Origin: Henricia sp. BOLD:AAB3569
Lineage: Eukaryota; Echinodermata; Asteroidea; Spinulosida; Echinasteridae
Assembly (NCBI GenBank): GCA_037783545.1
Contig: JBBELK010000024.1
Location: 372,001 to 436,000 of the forward strand
DNA length: 64,000 nucleotides
Direction of reading: 5' to 3'
In this document: piece by piece, positions 1 to 22,557 of the stretch
Position numbering within the stretch: the first letter of the stretch is position 1
How the letters are laid out: every line of letters starts with the position of its first letter
Translations under genes and position numbers: made by a program
The notes under the pieces: model-generated
Database searches by the model: none
The model's input: the letters and a program-made list of their open reading frames with translations, nothing else
Told to the model about the DNA's origin: nothing

Positions 1-196
1 TGTAAAAGAATCATTCAATTTCAATCTTTGCGCATTCCATTGTCTTTATAAGTTCCTTTCGTCTTTGTATAAGGTGCTTTCAAATCAAAATTATCGCATC
101 AGTCATTCATTTCGTAGGACCAGCACAGAGGGGTAATTGTTTGGGTATTTATTTTCATTAATGTGCAAACATTTTCCAAATTTCTTCGAGCATCTT

Positions 197-632
197 TTAA
201 AGGAACACACTGGCTTACTGTTTACATAATGCAGCTGCGATCTAGTAGCAATAATTTGACAATAATTTTTTCGATGGTCGTTGTGAAAAAAAATCATCAA
301 AATGTCACGTAATTAACTAGAAATGTTTAAAATTAACAAAAGAAGCCAACTGTTGGACTTTACGCTTTACCAGCCGCTCAGCGCTGTATTATGTATTATC
401 ATGTGTTTGTAAATAAAGGTCGCATCGACACGTGTTAAACCTCGTTTCCTTGTTTTCCCTAAAAAATCACCAATTACATGATCCTCTCGAGAAAGCAACT
501 CAAACGGAACTAGTTGGTTTCTTCAACGTCCACAGTAGTGCTGTTTGTTTTTTCTTTGGATATTATTTTGTTATCGATGCAAAGACGCGAAAATCTGAGA
601 GATTCTGTCGTCCATATCAACACCCAGATGTT
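197..632 (+). mobile_element. Truncated copy of a TTAA-bounded DNA transposon (MITE)
   Basis: Starts at a TTAA (197-200) followed by AGGAACACACTGGCTTACTG. It is collinear for about 430 bp with the left part of the complete element at 61235-61920, sharing the TTTACATAATG block, the AATGTCACGTAA block and the AACACCCA block. The right end is missing. TTAA borders and an AGG start are what piggyBac-type non-autonomous elements show; the superfamily is inferred. No coding capacity is seen. Confidence 0.6.
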
Positions 633-791
633 TAAAGCTAAATGCATAATTCATGACCTGGGTGGATGAATAGTGACGTAAGCATAAATTATTATAAGTG
701 TCCCTTCCTCACCCGGTTGTGATACTGGCGCTACCGAGATTTTTCGAAGTGAAAAGTTGACTTTCCTACATCGGAAAAGACATTTTCCGAG
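633..791 (+). promoter_or_regulatory. Presumed FAM133 promoter/5' UTR
   Basis: This is the non-repetitive stretch directly before the FAM133 start codon. It carries a CRE/ATF-like TGACGTAA at 674-681 and no obvious TATA box. The transcription start cannot be placed from sequence alone. The assignment rests on position. Confidence 0.3.
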
Positions 792-11663
<10,872 letters not shown>

Positions 11664-14198
11664 ACAGGGTTTGCATTTACTGGGGGAAAGTTTAGTGACT
11701 TATAATTAACAGCAAAGAAAATGTGCTTGAGCCCAATAATACATTCTTTGTAGATTTGGTGCGCTGTGTAAATACATGTACTGTACAGTGAAATGTAGGC
11801 ACACGAGAAAATGAAATTGGTTGGAATGATTTAGGTTTGCATTGTTGGGGAAAAAAGTTTGAATTTTTTGGACGGAAGCAAAGAACAGATCATCATTTGT
11901 ATTCTTTTTAATCCTATTGAAATAGACAAACCAACTTGTGGTTGGATTTAAAAACAGGGTCGACCTTCAGGATGGAACTTCAGCAGTTAATGCTTCGGTC
12001 ACATATCCACCGATTGGGGATAAGGCGCCTGTAGGGGCCCAAATTTGCAAAATCTCTTGGCGGCCGCAAGGGTACCGTGGCTATCCTGTTGTGCGCCTTG
12101 GCGTTTTTTCTTCGCCGTAGAGCGCTTTGGGAGCTTTTAGCGCGGAGTTAAAAGTTCACGAAGGGTTGTAGAAATTTTTACTGATCGTAAGCCCGTAGAC
12201 AGCCTCGCGCGAGCCCAGTACGGCCCCCGCAGCATTCGTACGGATGCTATACGATTTTAGAATGGAATTTCAAGCCCCTCAAATTGCCGCAGGGTGCCTT
12301 GTGATTTATCTTTAATCTAACAGGCACCCTGTGTGGCATCTGCAGGATTATCCTGTGGTACTTCTGCGGCGCTCGCCATAGGAGTCAAGAAAACTTCAAA
12401 GGGCACCGCGTGGGCCCGTGCCCTGCCAAATATGTGACTGCTGCACATGAATGCTGCTGACACCTGCGATACCCCCAGATTGCCCGAAATGTGTACGGGG
12501 CCTGGTGAATATGTGACTTAAGCATCAGCTGGATTCACACTGCCTTCTCTGATGTTAACGCGTAAATTTGATGTGCGTTGCTTTGAGAAAAACGTGGAAA
12601 GTGTTTTTGTGATTCTGTGGTTTCCAGAGCGTTCCTCCACTGCCGCTTTTTGTCAAATGTTTGGGTTTTCCTGGAGCTTTTGTGATTATTCAGAGGAAAA
12701 AAGAACAAATAAAATCCCTGCGAAATGCAGCAATGTCCACAACATTGTTGTTGCATCTTCGTGTTAAATGCGTAAAGTAAGTGTACGCTGTTTGCAGAAT
12801 TCAACTAGAGACATCGTGACACAAGCAATGTAAGACTAAAACAAAACGGCTATTCAGGAAGCCCACGTGACGTCATCACCTAGTACTCCTCCATATTGGC
12901 CGTCAAGTGGTCTGCGATTTCATGCATGATATGCATGAGGCCACATGTGCACGGTGTGCGTGCACGGTGTGCATGCACTGTGCGCGTTGTTGTTGTTGTT
13001 AAATTGAACAACGCACTCATCCGCATACAGGTGCCGAAAGTTAAACACAAGTTACAATAAACGCGCAAATTTTTCGATCGCAAAACAAAAACAGCGCGCC
13101 CCCACTTGATGGCCAATATGGTATCCTGATGACGTCGGTGAAGTTTTTCTATTGTTTAGATTTTCATGGATTGTATTTGAAGACTGCCACACAGCCCCTT
13201 TAAAAAAACTTGTAAATACATTTAGTTCTGCCACAAAGGTGCAACAAAATGGGTTTTATTTCTCGTTAACAATCTTATTCACGTATGCACATTAAGGTAC
13301 AAAACTTCCCTATGGTTTCCAGACAAAATGTTAAGAATTGGTGCATAATTATATGTAAATACATGTAACTAGTTTAAATGTGAAATTGTAATAAATAATC
13401 CAGTACTTTACTATTGTTCTTTTTTCTCCCAAACATTTTTTTTGTCAGATGTTTAACAACATTCAGCACTGCTTGTGAAATTTAATACACAAATGAGGCA
13501 AAAAGTCTCATTTATGTGCCGAGTTGGCTCCACACAAAATGTCGCAGTGATGCTGGCCTTAATTTTCCTTTTTGTGATTACTAGACTTAGAATCCTTAGG
13601 AATCTGAATCGCGATTCCTAATTTTTGAGGAATCGATTCCCTATATTACCAATAAATTGGCAAAACACGCAAGTGACCTGTGATTACAATCTATCCCATA
13701 AGCCCCTGCGGTAACCTTCCCCACGCGAGCACTTTCTGCTTCACTGCATGCGCCTAGCATGCTTTTCACAGGAAGCCAGAGAAGTGCGCGGCACACACGC
13801 ACATGCAACACAGGTAAAGCCACCGCAAGGGACTATGGGATGGATTACAATCCGATTATAATAAGTCGTTGTTAGACTATTACAATCATATCATAATCGA
13901 GTAATTACAAATCGAGTAATTTTTCTCACGTGACTCCAGCCATAGTTAGTCAATTCTTGAGCTATTGTTTGTTTCAATTATAGTTTACCACGTACTACTG
14001 TCATTAGGTATGCGAAAAGAATTAAAGAAATCATGTCGCACAACTTGACAAAATTGTATTTTAAGTGGTGTACAATTTATTGTTTATAATGTACTCTTCC
14101 AAAAATGAATTTGACATAGGTAAAAATAAAGTGTCGGTTGTACTCTAGTGATCCTTCCTGACATTGATTCTGTTTCAGCAATTCAGCTGCTCAGTTGT
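11664..14198 (+). other. FAM133 3' flank: UTR and repeats
   Basis: Follows the FAM133 stop. It holds a GC-richer repeat at about 11940-12460 with CCGCAAGGGTACCGTGG and GCCGCAGGGTGCC motifs, a TIR element around 12866-13136, and AT-rich sequence with AATAAA at about 13390. No exon was recognised on either strand, and no J-domain exon for the GTPase gene that ends at 14756. Confidence 0.45.
12866..13136. mobile_element. TIR element with CATATTGGCC arms
   Basis: The left arm (GTGACGTCATC, CCATATTGGCCGTCAAGTGG) is answered on the right by CCACTTGATGGCCAATATGG and TGATGACGTC. The interior has GTGCACGGTGTGC repeats. The outer borders are not certain. Non-autonomous DNA transposon by structure. Confidence 0.5.
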
Positions 14199-14452
14199 TA
14201 TTATTATTATTATTACATGTACTTCAAAAGTGCCCATTGCACTGTTGCTAGCAAGCGTGAGGAAATCCCCTTGCTCTTTGCGAGAGAATACTCAGGGAGC
14301 TTTAAAGTGCATTACCTTAACCTAACACACTGGACCGAAGGATGGAGCAAGTGTGTTTAAGTGCTTTGCTCAAGGGCACAGGTACTCCAGCCGGGTATCG
14401 AACTTGGTATTGCGAGTCAGTGACCCAAACCACTCGGTCACGGTACCCCACA
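14199..14452 (-). mobile_element. tRNA-derived SINE (minus orientation)
   Basis: Read on the minus strand it begins GGGGTACCGTGACCGAGTGG, passes a degenerate B box and the GAGCAAAGCACTT block, and ends in a (TAA)n tail at 14199-14216. Same family as 1484-1880. It lies just downstream of the GTPase stop codon. Confidence 0.75.
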
Positions 14453-14647
14453 TTAAAAGGTGAAGAAAGTACTACTACTATGCCAACCTGACCACCCATT
14501 TTTTCATAACGTCAAGCATACAGATGGAGACCATTCTTCACAAAGTGAGTTGCCACAGGTCCATTTAAACTTTGTCCAGTTAAACAACCATGCAACACCA
14601 AGAGAACTATTTGGAAAATTTGAGGAAATAATAACACCATGCCTCCA

Positions 14648-14730
14648 TACATGAAGCTCGGCTGGTAGAGCATCTGCCTGGCATGTCGGTGGTCTCCAGT
14701 TCAAATCCCGATAAGGACCATGTGATTTTT
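14648..14730 (+). repeat. tRNA-like SINE head
   Basis: CTCGGCTGGTAGAGCATCTG and GGTCTCCAGTTCAAATCCC are placed as A and B boxes, followed by GATAAGGACCATGTGATTTT. Related to 6905-6985. The acceptor stem is not conserved. Confidence 0.5.
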
Positions 14731-14755
14731 CTGTCATCCCATATCATAAGATATT

Positions 14756-17700
14756 TCAGCTTGTGACTGCACTGCTCTGTCCTTGTGGGGCATTGGCTGT
14801 GGCCAATTCTAGAAGTTCACAGAACATCCTTGAAATCCCTTCTCCGGTTTTTGCCGAGGTTTCATAATATCTGTAGAGTGGAAATGAAAGTGTGATCTAA
14901 CTACAGTAAACTGTTATGTCCGTATAAAGCTATTTCTAATATAAAATCCCTGTTTTTGTCGTGGCCATTATTCATTGTGTTTGCATTGGCTAAATATTGC
15001 GCTGTCTGGATATAAGGCTCGAAATAGTTTCGTTTCTTGAGCAGTGCAAAAATGACTTTACAAAACTCCGACTTGAAGGCACAGGCTCGTCAGCAATGCA
15101 CGCGCACCAAATTCGTGCCAGCTCTATGCCCTTGCTATGGAGCTGCGTATTTTGTGGCATGAATTTGGCGCACGCGCATTGCTGACGAGCATGTGACTTT
15201 AAGTCCAGTTCATACACCATGCGAAAGTGAACGCGAAGGTGAATTTTTATCGCAAATTCACAGAAAGTTAAACTAGTTTCGACTTGTGCGAATGTTTGCC
15301 ATGAAATCATTGATGTCAGATTTACATCGCATTCATGTTTGTGTTTGATCTTAACATGGTAAAATATATTGTTCTACTTGTGACAGAAACAAATTGTCAA
15401 CATTTGTTGTACATGTCAAACTACTTTGAAACTTGGGTTACATGATGATGAAATTGGGGCCAGTTAACAAACTGTGAAGCACCCTCACGGCATTCGCAAG
15501 GCGCCCGCACGGCTGTTGCGGCCGCCGCAAGGACGCCGCAAGGTCTCCATGCGGCATCCTTTAATACATGCGATGATACATGCGGCGGGGTTGCAGCCTG
15601 CGGCCTTGCGATTTCTGAAAAAAAGTAAGCCCCTGCGACGAGCAAAATACCTTGAGATCGCTTCACGGCTAGCATATTCTTCCATGCGGCCGCCGCACGG
15701 TTATGGCAATTTTGGGGACTTACGGCCGCCGCCAACGAGGCTTTAGCTAACTCACTTGAGTTTCCTGGTTGCAGCCCATTTAGCTGCCTCCTCTGTTGAT
15801 ACAGCTCGCTTGCCTTGAATATCAATCTGGCATGTGAAAGAAAACCGATTTTGAGTTTGCTTGTAATTTGCATGCAGGTGAGATAATCTAGTACATGTAT
15901 ACAGGCCCTACTTCTTTCAAGCAAACTTAAGTTGGGACGTATTGAGTCTTTTTCTTAGAGAAGAGTCCATGTATAGTCCTATGGCTTCCCAAGAGACAGT
16001 CAATAATACTGAAAAAAACATTGCATTTTTAAATTGTGTGTTTCAAGCTTTTAACGAACCTGTAAACGAGCACATACTAATACTGTATTCTTAGCAACCT
16101 TTCTCCAACTTGTATCAATTGGGAGAACGGTCTCAAATTGCAAGGTACATTGCGATTAGTTGAAAGCAGGCTATTGGGTAAGTCCTGCGTGGAGTTGATT
16201 CCAAACTGGGAATCAAAATTGCAATACATCTTTTGGAGGAATCGATTCCCAATATTTTGGCGATTCCTTAAAGTGCCTCGTGTTTCTGAATTTCAATAGA
16301 TGCAGACATTTCAAAATTTAAGGAAAGTCAGTGTTTTTGCATCAGGTTTGCAAGATTATTTATAAATTTTTGTGTCAACTTTTAATTTGAAAATGTAATC
16401 AAATCCAAATGAAATTAGAAATTTTCCAGTCTAAGCACAATTTACAGAACACTTTATTCAATGAGTTATGAGTCGACCCTTCAATTATTACCTTGTTTGC
16501 AACTACCACTGTGTGCATGGGGCCTGTTTGAAACCTAGCCACTTCCTTCAGCCAGTAGTCTAGGTTATCAAATGAGTTGCGATTGGTTGCATCAAACACC
16601 AGCATGCACCCCTGACTTCCCCCGTAAAGTTCGCTGCGTACTTCGGCATATTCCAGTTGGCCTGACAAGTCCCAAAGATGGACCCGTACTGCATCAAAGA
16701 GAAAATAAGTTTAATTGGAAAATTTATATACCAAGCAAAAAAAACATGCAAAACTTCTTTCCACTGATTGAATAAAAGCAGTCGATCTGAGAGTGGACAT
16801 TTTCAGCACACAGAAGCTTTATGCATGTAGTCATGCTTAACGAAGCTGTTTTTCGATGTCAACTTGATTGTGTCCCGCTCTGCAAAAATGAGACACATGT
16901 TCGGCAGGCTGGGTCGAGTTTTCGCGACCACAAGTAGAAATCTGCGGCAGATCCACGCTCATTAAAATAAAAAAACACAATGGAAATTCCTGGCGGACCA
17001 CGTACATTCCAGGCGATATCTCGACCCGGCCTGCAGAACATGTGTCTCATTTTTGCAAGGCGGGTCACAATTACAAAAGAAATTGTCATTTTGCATTTCT
17101 TTTGTTGCTTGGTTATACTTACAATCATTATTCCCAACTTTCTGAATCTTAAATCCATAGTCAACTCCTACCGTTGGTTGATAAGCTGCTGAAAACTGCC
17201 AAAGAATTAAAAATCAGAAAAGTAAAATGGTTGTTGTATCTTGCAAAACAGCAATGTGTATTGCTTTATCCCTTCATGACGAGGAACTGCATATGCTGTG
17301 TCAGTGTCTAAGTGTCATGGGTCAGTAGTACCAGGGCAGAGTTGGTCTCTCAACTTGCTGGCTTGGGCTCAATTCAGCAGTTATTTTTTGACCTGTGACT
17401 TAATTGACTTTTGAAAAAATGAATTTTGACTGGACTTGGGAAATAAAACTGATTTACGACTTGAAATAAAAACTGGATAACAAGTCTCCAACCCCAGAGC
17501 ATGTGCATGACAGACACATATCTTGCCACAGGAATAGGTGAAAACAGTTATTTGAAAACAAACATTCCAAAATTGAACCACACCAATATCCCTAACTTAT
17601 TGTGAGTATATAGTGTTATGTATTGCTTGAAATGAACTAATTATGAACTAATCATGAAAAGTGTTTAACCCTAACACTCCTCATACAATCCTCCAAAATT

Positions 17701-18498
17701 AATACGCTTTTACATACTCTAGAGAGTTAGGGTTAAAGGAGCATACATGATCACTTTTTTGACATTTTTAATTCATTTGAATTTGTTCACTTTTATATAC
17801 TGAAACTGGTTGTTAGCTTTTCTACAAGTTCTTAAAGGAGCATGACCAGAGTTTCTTGAAAATAGTTTTCGATGTAACTTACCAATATTATCAAGTAACT
17901 CCCATACACACCTCCCATGTCCCAAAAACCCGAAAACATTCGCGATTTCCAGTAAAAAATTGAACAAAACTATCGAGTCGGCTTTCAGTGGATAAACGTT
18001 GATACTGGAAAATTAGTTTACAAATAATCGGTGGATTTTCGACGATATCCTCGGAAATATGCGGCCTAGAAACGCGGGAGTTTCAGTTTCGTAATCAGAA
18101 AAATATAACGGATGTTATGATATAAAAATCTCATGACCCATAAGGTAAGTCCCGGGGAGTTATGGGTAAAAAAAAGTGATCTGGTCACACTCCTTTAATC
18201 TATTGTAATTTCTGTTCAAACCCCACCTTGTGCCATTTCGTAAAGCAGGTTTTGTCCCTGAAATTTAACAGGCTGAAAATGGTTTTTAGTTTTTGGGGGT
18301 AGCCTATTTTTTGGTAACTTGAGGGGAAAGCACCATCATCATGCACCAATCATAGATCACCTTATCCTCACAGAAGCTTTTAATGATGCACGTTTTGCCA
18401 GATGCAGCTGCACCCAAAGCGATCACCTTAACCCAGATTAGCGATGAGACGATATCTTCCACTGAAACAGGCAGATGACCTGGTTGCCTCTCCATCAT
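14756..18498 (-). CDS. Rab-like small GTPase of the DNAJC27/RJL family, lacking a J domain
   Basis: Exons (minus order): 18498-18361, 17195-17123, 16688-16492, 15826-15756, 14870-14756. All junctions keep frame and give 197 residues. G1 is GAAASGKT (29-36), G2 Thr54 in QPTVGVDYG, G3 WDLSGQ (76-81), G4 NKID (135-138, split across exons 3/4), G5 ETSAK (163-167). Like human DNAJC27 it shares the CIIK..C after the P loop, the DYG after G2, YAEVRSELY after G3, SFDNLDYWLKE and TSAKTGEGI. The C-terminus is SSAVTS with no cysteine, so prenylation is not expected, as in RJL proteins. Human DNAJC27 continues into a J domain; here a TGA follows and no J-domain exon was found downstream. G3 keeps the catalytic Gln81 that DNAJC27 lacks. 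The first ATG has an acceptor five bases upstream, so a 5' UTR exon, or an extra coding exon, lies further right. DNAJC27 is linked to MAPK signalling and vesicle traffic; the role here is unknown. Confidence 0.88.
15074..15203. mobile_element. Palindromic MITE, AGGCACAGGCTCGTCAGC family
   Basis: AAGGCACAGGCTCGTCAGCA at the left and TGCTGACGAGCATGTGACTT at the right are inverted repeats. The interior fold, AATTCGTGCC/GGCATGAATTT, matches the copies at 5837 and 57808. It lies in the last intron of the GTPase gene. Confidence 0.6.
15440..15745. repeat. GC-rich GCGGC/CGCAAGG island in a GTPase intron
   Basis: Repeated GCCGCCGCA, CGCAAGG and CATGCGGC words give a base composition unlike the AT-rich flanks. 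Similar wording (CGGCCGCAAGGGTACC, GCCGCAGGGTGCC) occurs at 12040-12460, so it is probably a dispersed element. A 167-codon minus-strand frame here overlaps the real exon 4 in another frame and is not a gene. Confidence 0.45.
16870..17069. mobile_element. 200-bp MITE between GTPase exons 2 and 3
   Basis: GCAAAAATGAGACACATGTT with GGCAGGCTGGGTCGAG at the left is answered by CTCGACCCGGCCTGC and AACATGTGTCTCATTTTTGC at the right. The middle contains GGAAATTCCTGG. Related wording (CGCGACCATAAGGAG, TGGAAATTCCTGGC) recurs at 31486-31620. It ends about 54 bp from exon 2. Confidence 0.6.
17832..18198. mobile_element. 367-bp TTAA element, copy 1
   Basis: TTAA on both sides. The ends are AGGAGCATGACCAGA and TCTGGTCACACTCCT. 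A near-identical copy in the opposite orientation occupies 51302-51668, sharing for example CCCATGTCCCAAAAACCCGA and ATAACGGATGTTATGATAT. The piggyBac-type assignment rests on TTAA and is inferred. It lies in intron 1 of the GTPase gene. Confidence 0.75.
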
Positions 18499-18503
18499 GA
18501 AAT

Positions 18504-19534
18504 CTGCAAAGGACAATTTTTTTGAAACTTAAAGAATATTTTTGCACTGACATCCCTGCAATGTTTGTATATTGATATTGGAATATTACCTCTCCTCTCT
18601 CTCCCCCAATGCCCATCACTTAGGTGGGGATTTGATAATTTTTTCATGCCCCAGGGTGGGGATTTTAAAAATGTTAGTGCATCCTTGGGGTGGGGATTTT
18701 GTCGCTGGAAAAGTGACAGTCCCCTCCTATTTTAGGCCTAGGCCTACATCATGTCATGTTTACTTTGAGGAGGAATATTTTACATCTAGACAATTAAAAA
18801 TTACAATGCTTTAATTCTAGCTTTTTCCAACTCTCGCAGAAATTTAGCGCTGTAATGCGCTATATAAGAACTGTCTATTACTATATTATAGGGTAGGCTA
18901 CTCCCCCTTATGTTCCAGAGACCTAGAGGAGAACTTCCCCATCCTGTCTCAAGCATCCAAGGAATTTCAAAAGAGGTTTTTAGGGGTGTGTTGGTGCGTT
19001 AACAAAAGGGAAGAGTGTGTGAGGTATAGGGGTGTTAGTGGGAAGTCCCTTTGCCTGCAGGCTGAGACAAGGCAGAGACATTGACAAATTTCTCCTCTTG
19101 GTCTCTAGATAAACTGCACCGTCTCCATGGTTTTTCACGCACAGAGCGCGTGAAAAGCGACCTCTGTTGAGAGGACCTCGCCAATAGCAGGTGCAAAAAT
19201 CGGTACCTTGACTTAGCAAACGCATTGTGCAATTGGAGAAAAAGTTGGACTGGTTACCAGGAAAACGACGAGCGCTGCGTGCACAACGTACGTACAAAAC
19301 GATGCACATCGCCGCCTGCAAAGTGCCGAACATTGCCGGGTTTTGAGAACAGTAAGAAAAAAGGGAATACATTGCGATTCAGCATATTGGTATTCTCGGA
19401 ACAACCAAGCGGTTCTTGTGTTATTATGGTATGATGTATGGTTAGACACAGTAGGCCTACACACACTTGCAGTCCAGACTCCATGCTCTTCCTCCATGGC
19501 CATGCACACACGTACACAGCTGCATATCTGATAA
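18504..19534. other. Upstream region of the GTPase gene; no exon seen
   Basis: Holds a GGTGGGGATTTT-rich repeat (18615-18720; cousin at 24200-24290), the phrase AATGCGCTATATAAGAACTG typical of a dispersed repeat, and a CpG-richer stretch at about 19130-19330. The last could contain the GTPase 5' UTR exon and promoter. The first EFR3 exons expected here were not found. Confidence 0.35.
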
Positions 19535-21641
19535 GGCCAAAAAAAAAATAGTTCTGCTTCCGATTACATGGCATTTCAAAATAGGGTAGGTAGGTAGGGA
19601 ATTTATTTTTATTTTTCCAATTGTTTTTGTGCACAATCATATGGAGGCATCTGCATGTAGTCAAGGCTTATGCACCTATCAATTGTATGACGCACCTTCG
19701 GACCCCCGGGAAAGGTGCGTCAATGTCCACATGAGCGTCATCTTTTTGGGTAACATGACGCACCCTCGGTCACTTTTTGTGACGGACCATTCTGGTCAAA
19801 TGACGCTTCAAACTACCACATTTTGACGCACCATCTTTGGAAAACGACGCACCTTGACGGACATATATGACTGACATACATGTATAAAAAAATGAATATC
19901 GAAGGCGAACGCCCGGCAAAGGCGCCGCTGGCGATGGTTATTCCCGTTCGAAAAATCCAACCAGAGCCGTCCGGACGACGGGCGTACGCATACGATCGAT
20001 CACGAATGTTTTCAGCCGGCGCGAAAACATCTCTGGCATGCAATGTTGGCCAACAACACTGGTACCCGGCTTTCCATAGACGCGTGCACAAAAGTACTGA
20101 AACCAGTCAACAACCGGTACCCGGCTTTCCATAGGCGAGTACACAAAACTAATGTAAACCAGCGCGCTTGGCGACCATCTTGCTTTCAGAAGATACCATT
20201 AAGCAGTAGGGGTAGTTTCATTGATTGCGTAGGAGTTTTTTTTTTAGTAGGCCTACCCTAATGAAATGAGTATGAACGCAAATAAACCGTTTAAATAAAT
20301 GGGACACTAACATTTATTCGAATTTGTTTCCCGTCAGTATATGAAACAAAACAACAAAGACATTAAACAGATGTACCTCGGAAACAGTACGGTCACCCCT
20401 CCTTCCAAAATGGTATTATTCCACTCGGCAGTATTTTGTGACGTGTTTCGTTTTTCCTCCCGTTTTTCATGCATTTTTAGAAAGTACATGCACATGCAAA
20501 GGGAACTAAAATGATGTTTCAAATCTGTTGAATTCCATTTCACTCTGTGGGTGTACATTTAGGGGGCTTCAATATTTGTTAACGGGACTTTTTGAACGCC
20601 GTGCCGTCGTGGTTTTGTTTGATCGGGCGCTGTGGAAAACCAATGGACACTGTTATACTGACGCACCATTGACACACCTTGACGCACTAGTCATGGTAAT
20701 CGTGACGGACCAATGTGTACTTTGACGCAATACCTTCGTCAAAATATGACTGGACATTCCGGGACATGACGCACCTCTCCCGGGGGTCCGAGGGTGCGTC
20801 ATACAATTGATAGGTGCATTAAGAGTAACAGTAAAACAATGGAAACAAGACTACCAAATAACTTTTACAATACATGTTCTGCCATTTTCATGAAAAGTAG
20901 GCTGATTTATTTATCTCAAAATATTGCAGACCCAACTGTAATCCAATTCAAGAGTTTAAAGAAAAAAATTTAGTTTAAGGAAAAGTACAAGTCAATCCCT
21001 GCCCTCCAGTCCAAAACAAACTTTTAATCAATCTATTTGGTCCCTGAAAAGCAGTCGCGCCACCGCTAGGCAGTGCGTGATCGAAATCGATCCGAATAAA
21101 TGTAGAATCCATACACTGGAAGGATTATAGACACTTGTACATGTACTCCAATGCAGTACTTTTAGTTGATGGATTCTACGCGCCGTACATACATGTACAT
21201 TACATGTAGCCTGCGTAATGCACCGTACTCACCAGTCCAGGGCACTACATTCAGCTCTAGCTCTGCATGCACAGTTTCTGTATTCAGGCGCGCGTATGTA
21301 CTTCGTTGGCTGGTGCGCTGACATGACGTACGATGTACATGATACGATGACCGCCTCAACCGCCGTATGTGGCGAAAAGATCGTCCAGGCGCGGCGCGCA
21401 GCTTACATAACCCTTGATGAGACAGGGAACTACCCGGGAATCGTCGCGGTTGTAAAATTTATTGAAAGCCTGCTTTCGTGCGGCTTTGAAGCACGTCGTT
21501 AGAAATTTATTTATACGTTTATATACATGTATCGATACACTAATTTTGTTCATTTTTTTTTTTTTTCGAAATTTGTTTAGGGTCGCAGCCTAAAAATAGG
21601 GTCAGTCGGGAAACCGGAAGCAGAACTTATTTTTTTTGGCC
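19535..21641. mobile_element. Harbinger-like TIR element carrying a nested transposon
   Basis: The left end GGCC(A)nTAGTTCTGCTTCC and right end GGAAGCAGAACTTA(T)nGGCC are inverted repeats, flanked by TAA (left) and TTA (right). The subterminal CATGGCATTTCAAAATAGGG and GGGTCGCAGCCTAAAAATAG are the same as in the short element at 23856-24082. A TWA target and GG-starting TIRs fit PIF/Harbinger. Its 2.1 kb includes the 1.15-kb insertion at 19671-20818. No transposase frame was recognised. Confidence 0.65.
19671..20818. mobile_element. Nested 1148-bp TIR element with TTA target duplication
   Basis: Inverted ends of about 50 bp start TGCACCTATCAATTGTATGA and contain GACGCACC and CGGACCCCCGGGA. 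TTA lies exactly outside both ends (19668-19670 and 20819-20821). The interior holds many GACGCACC/GGTGCGTC words and a tandemly doubled GGTACCCGGCTTTCCATAG. Non-autonomous. It is younger than the host element at 19535-21641. Confidence 0.7.
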
Positions 21642-22019
21642 TTACCACAGAACCTACGATTTCTTCATCTCAAAGTTCAGCTCCATGTGCCACAACAACA
21701 GCAATGATGCTGAAACTAGGAGAAAGTAAGCAGAATAATTTTCTGTTTCTCAAAAAAATATCACTACATTGGCTTTATCCACTCTCATTGTCATATCACT
21801 GTTTGAAGACAATACATGTACAATAATGATTTTTTAACAATTTTTCAAACATGAATATAAATGTCATGCGAAAATAAGAGTGGGAAAAAATGAAAAATAC
21901 GTGAAATCCAGGTGCCCCAGCCGAAAATGTAAAAACAAATGGCTGCTATTTTATCAGTTTCATTTTCCTCCCAAAAATACAATTACCGACATTAGCAACC
22001 CATGTGCAAGGACTAGCAC

Positions 22020-22250
22020 CAAGGTTGTAGTCGAGTCCATCACCAGTCCTCACAAGTCAACCACAAGTCCCTGGGTCTTAATTCAAGTCGCCAGCTATTC
22101 AAATGAACTCCAACAAAGGCATTGATTTGTGCGTGTTCATCCTTTGCTTCTTGTTACTGGACAAATTGTGCGGGACTTGTCACAGACTTGTGATTTTATC
22201 GGCTCTGGACTTGTGATAGATTTGTGATGGACTCGACAACAACCCTGACT
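22020..22250. repeat. CAAGTC/GACTTGTGA-rich dispersed repeat
   Basis: GGTTGTAGTCGAGTCCATCA, CACAAGTC words, then GGACTTGTGATAGATTTGTG and GACTCGACAACAACCC: the ends are roughly inverted. Shortened relatives lie at 42559-42690 and 48783-48905, and similar AAGTC-rich text flanks the LINE fragment at 62826-63551. Confidence 0.5.
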
Positions 22251-22447
22251 AACACATGTATAAATGATATTGCAACATTAAAAATACAAATACCAATTCC
22301 CAAATGTTAATCCAGAATTGTGAAATACTTGGTTTTTTTCCCAAAATGACTGCCAACCATGGCCTCTGAGTTGCATTAATTTCATGGTTTGTGAAGCAAT
22401 GTTATGGCTGACATCCTAAAGTATAAGAGTGAGTACCAGCTTCATCC

Positions 22448-22557
22448 GTCGTGTTTGGGGTTCACGACTTAATACGTCCCCTTTGCACTTCGGTGCGAGT
22501 TAAGGGTGTTGCTGGTGCCACTTGTCGTGTTTGGGGTTCACGACTTAATACGTCCCC
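22448..22557. repeat. Two 34-bp direct repeats with an internal dyad
   Basis: GTCGTGTTTGGGGTTCACGA and the following CTTAATACGTCCCC occur at 22448-22481 and 22524-22557, a 76-bp period. Each contains the dyad GTCGTG...CACGAC. No gene context is evident. Confidence 0.55.

Noticed and set aside
11938-12120. Possible J-domain exon of the GTPase on the minus strand (LLKFHPEG reading)
   Set aside because: A stop lies just upstream in that frame, HPD is not present, and the segment belongs to a GC-richer dispersed repeat.
15421-15924. 167-codon open frame on the minus strand
   Set aside because: It overlaps the real GTPase exon 4 in a different frame and runs through a GC-rich repeat; no family resemblance.
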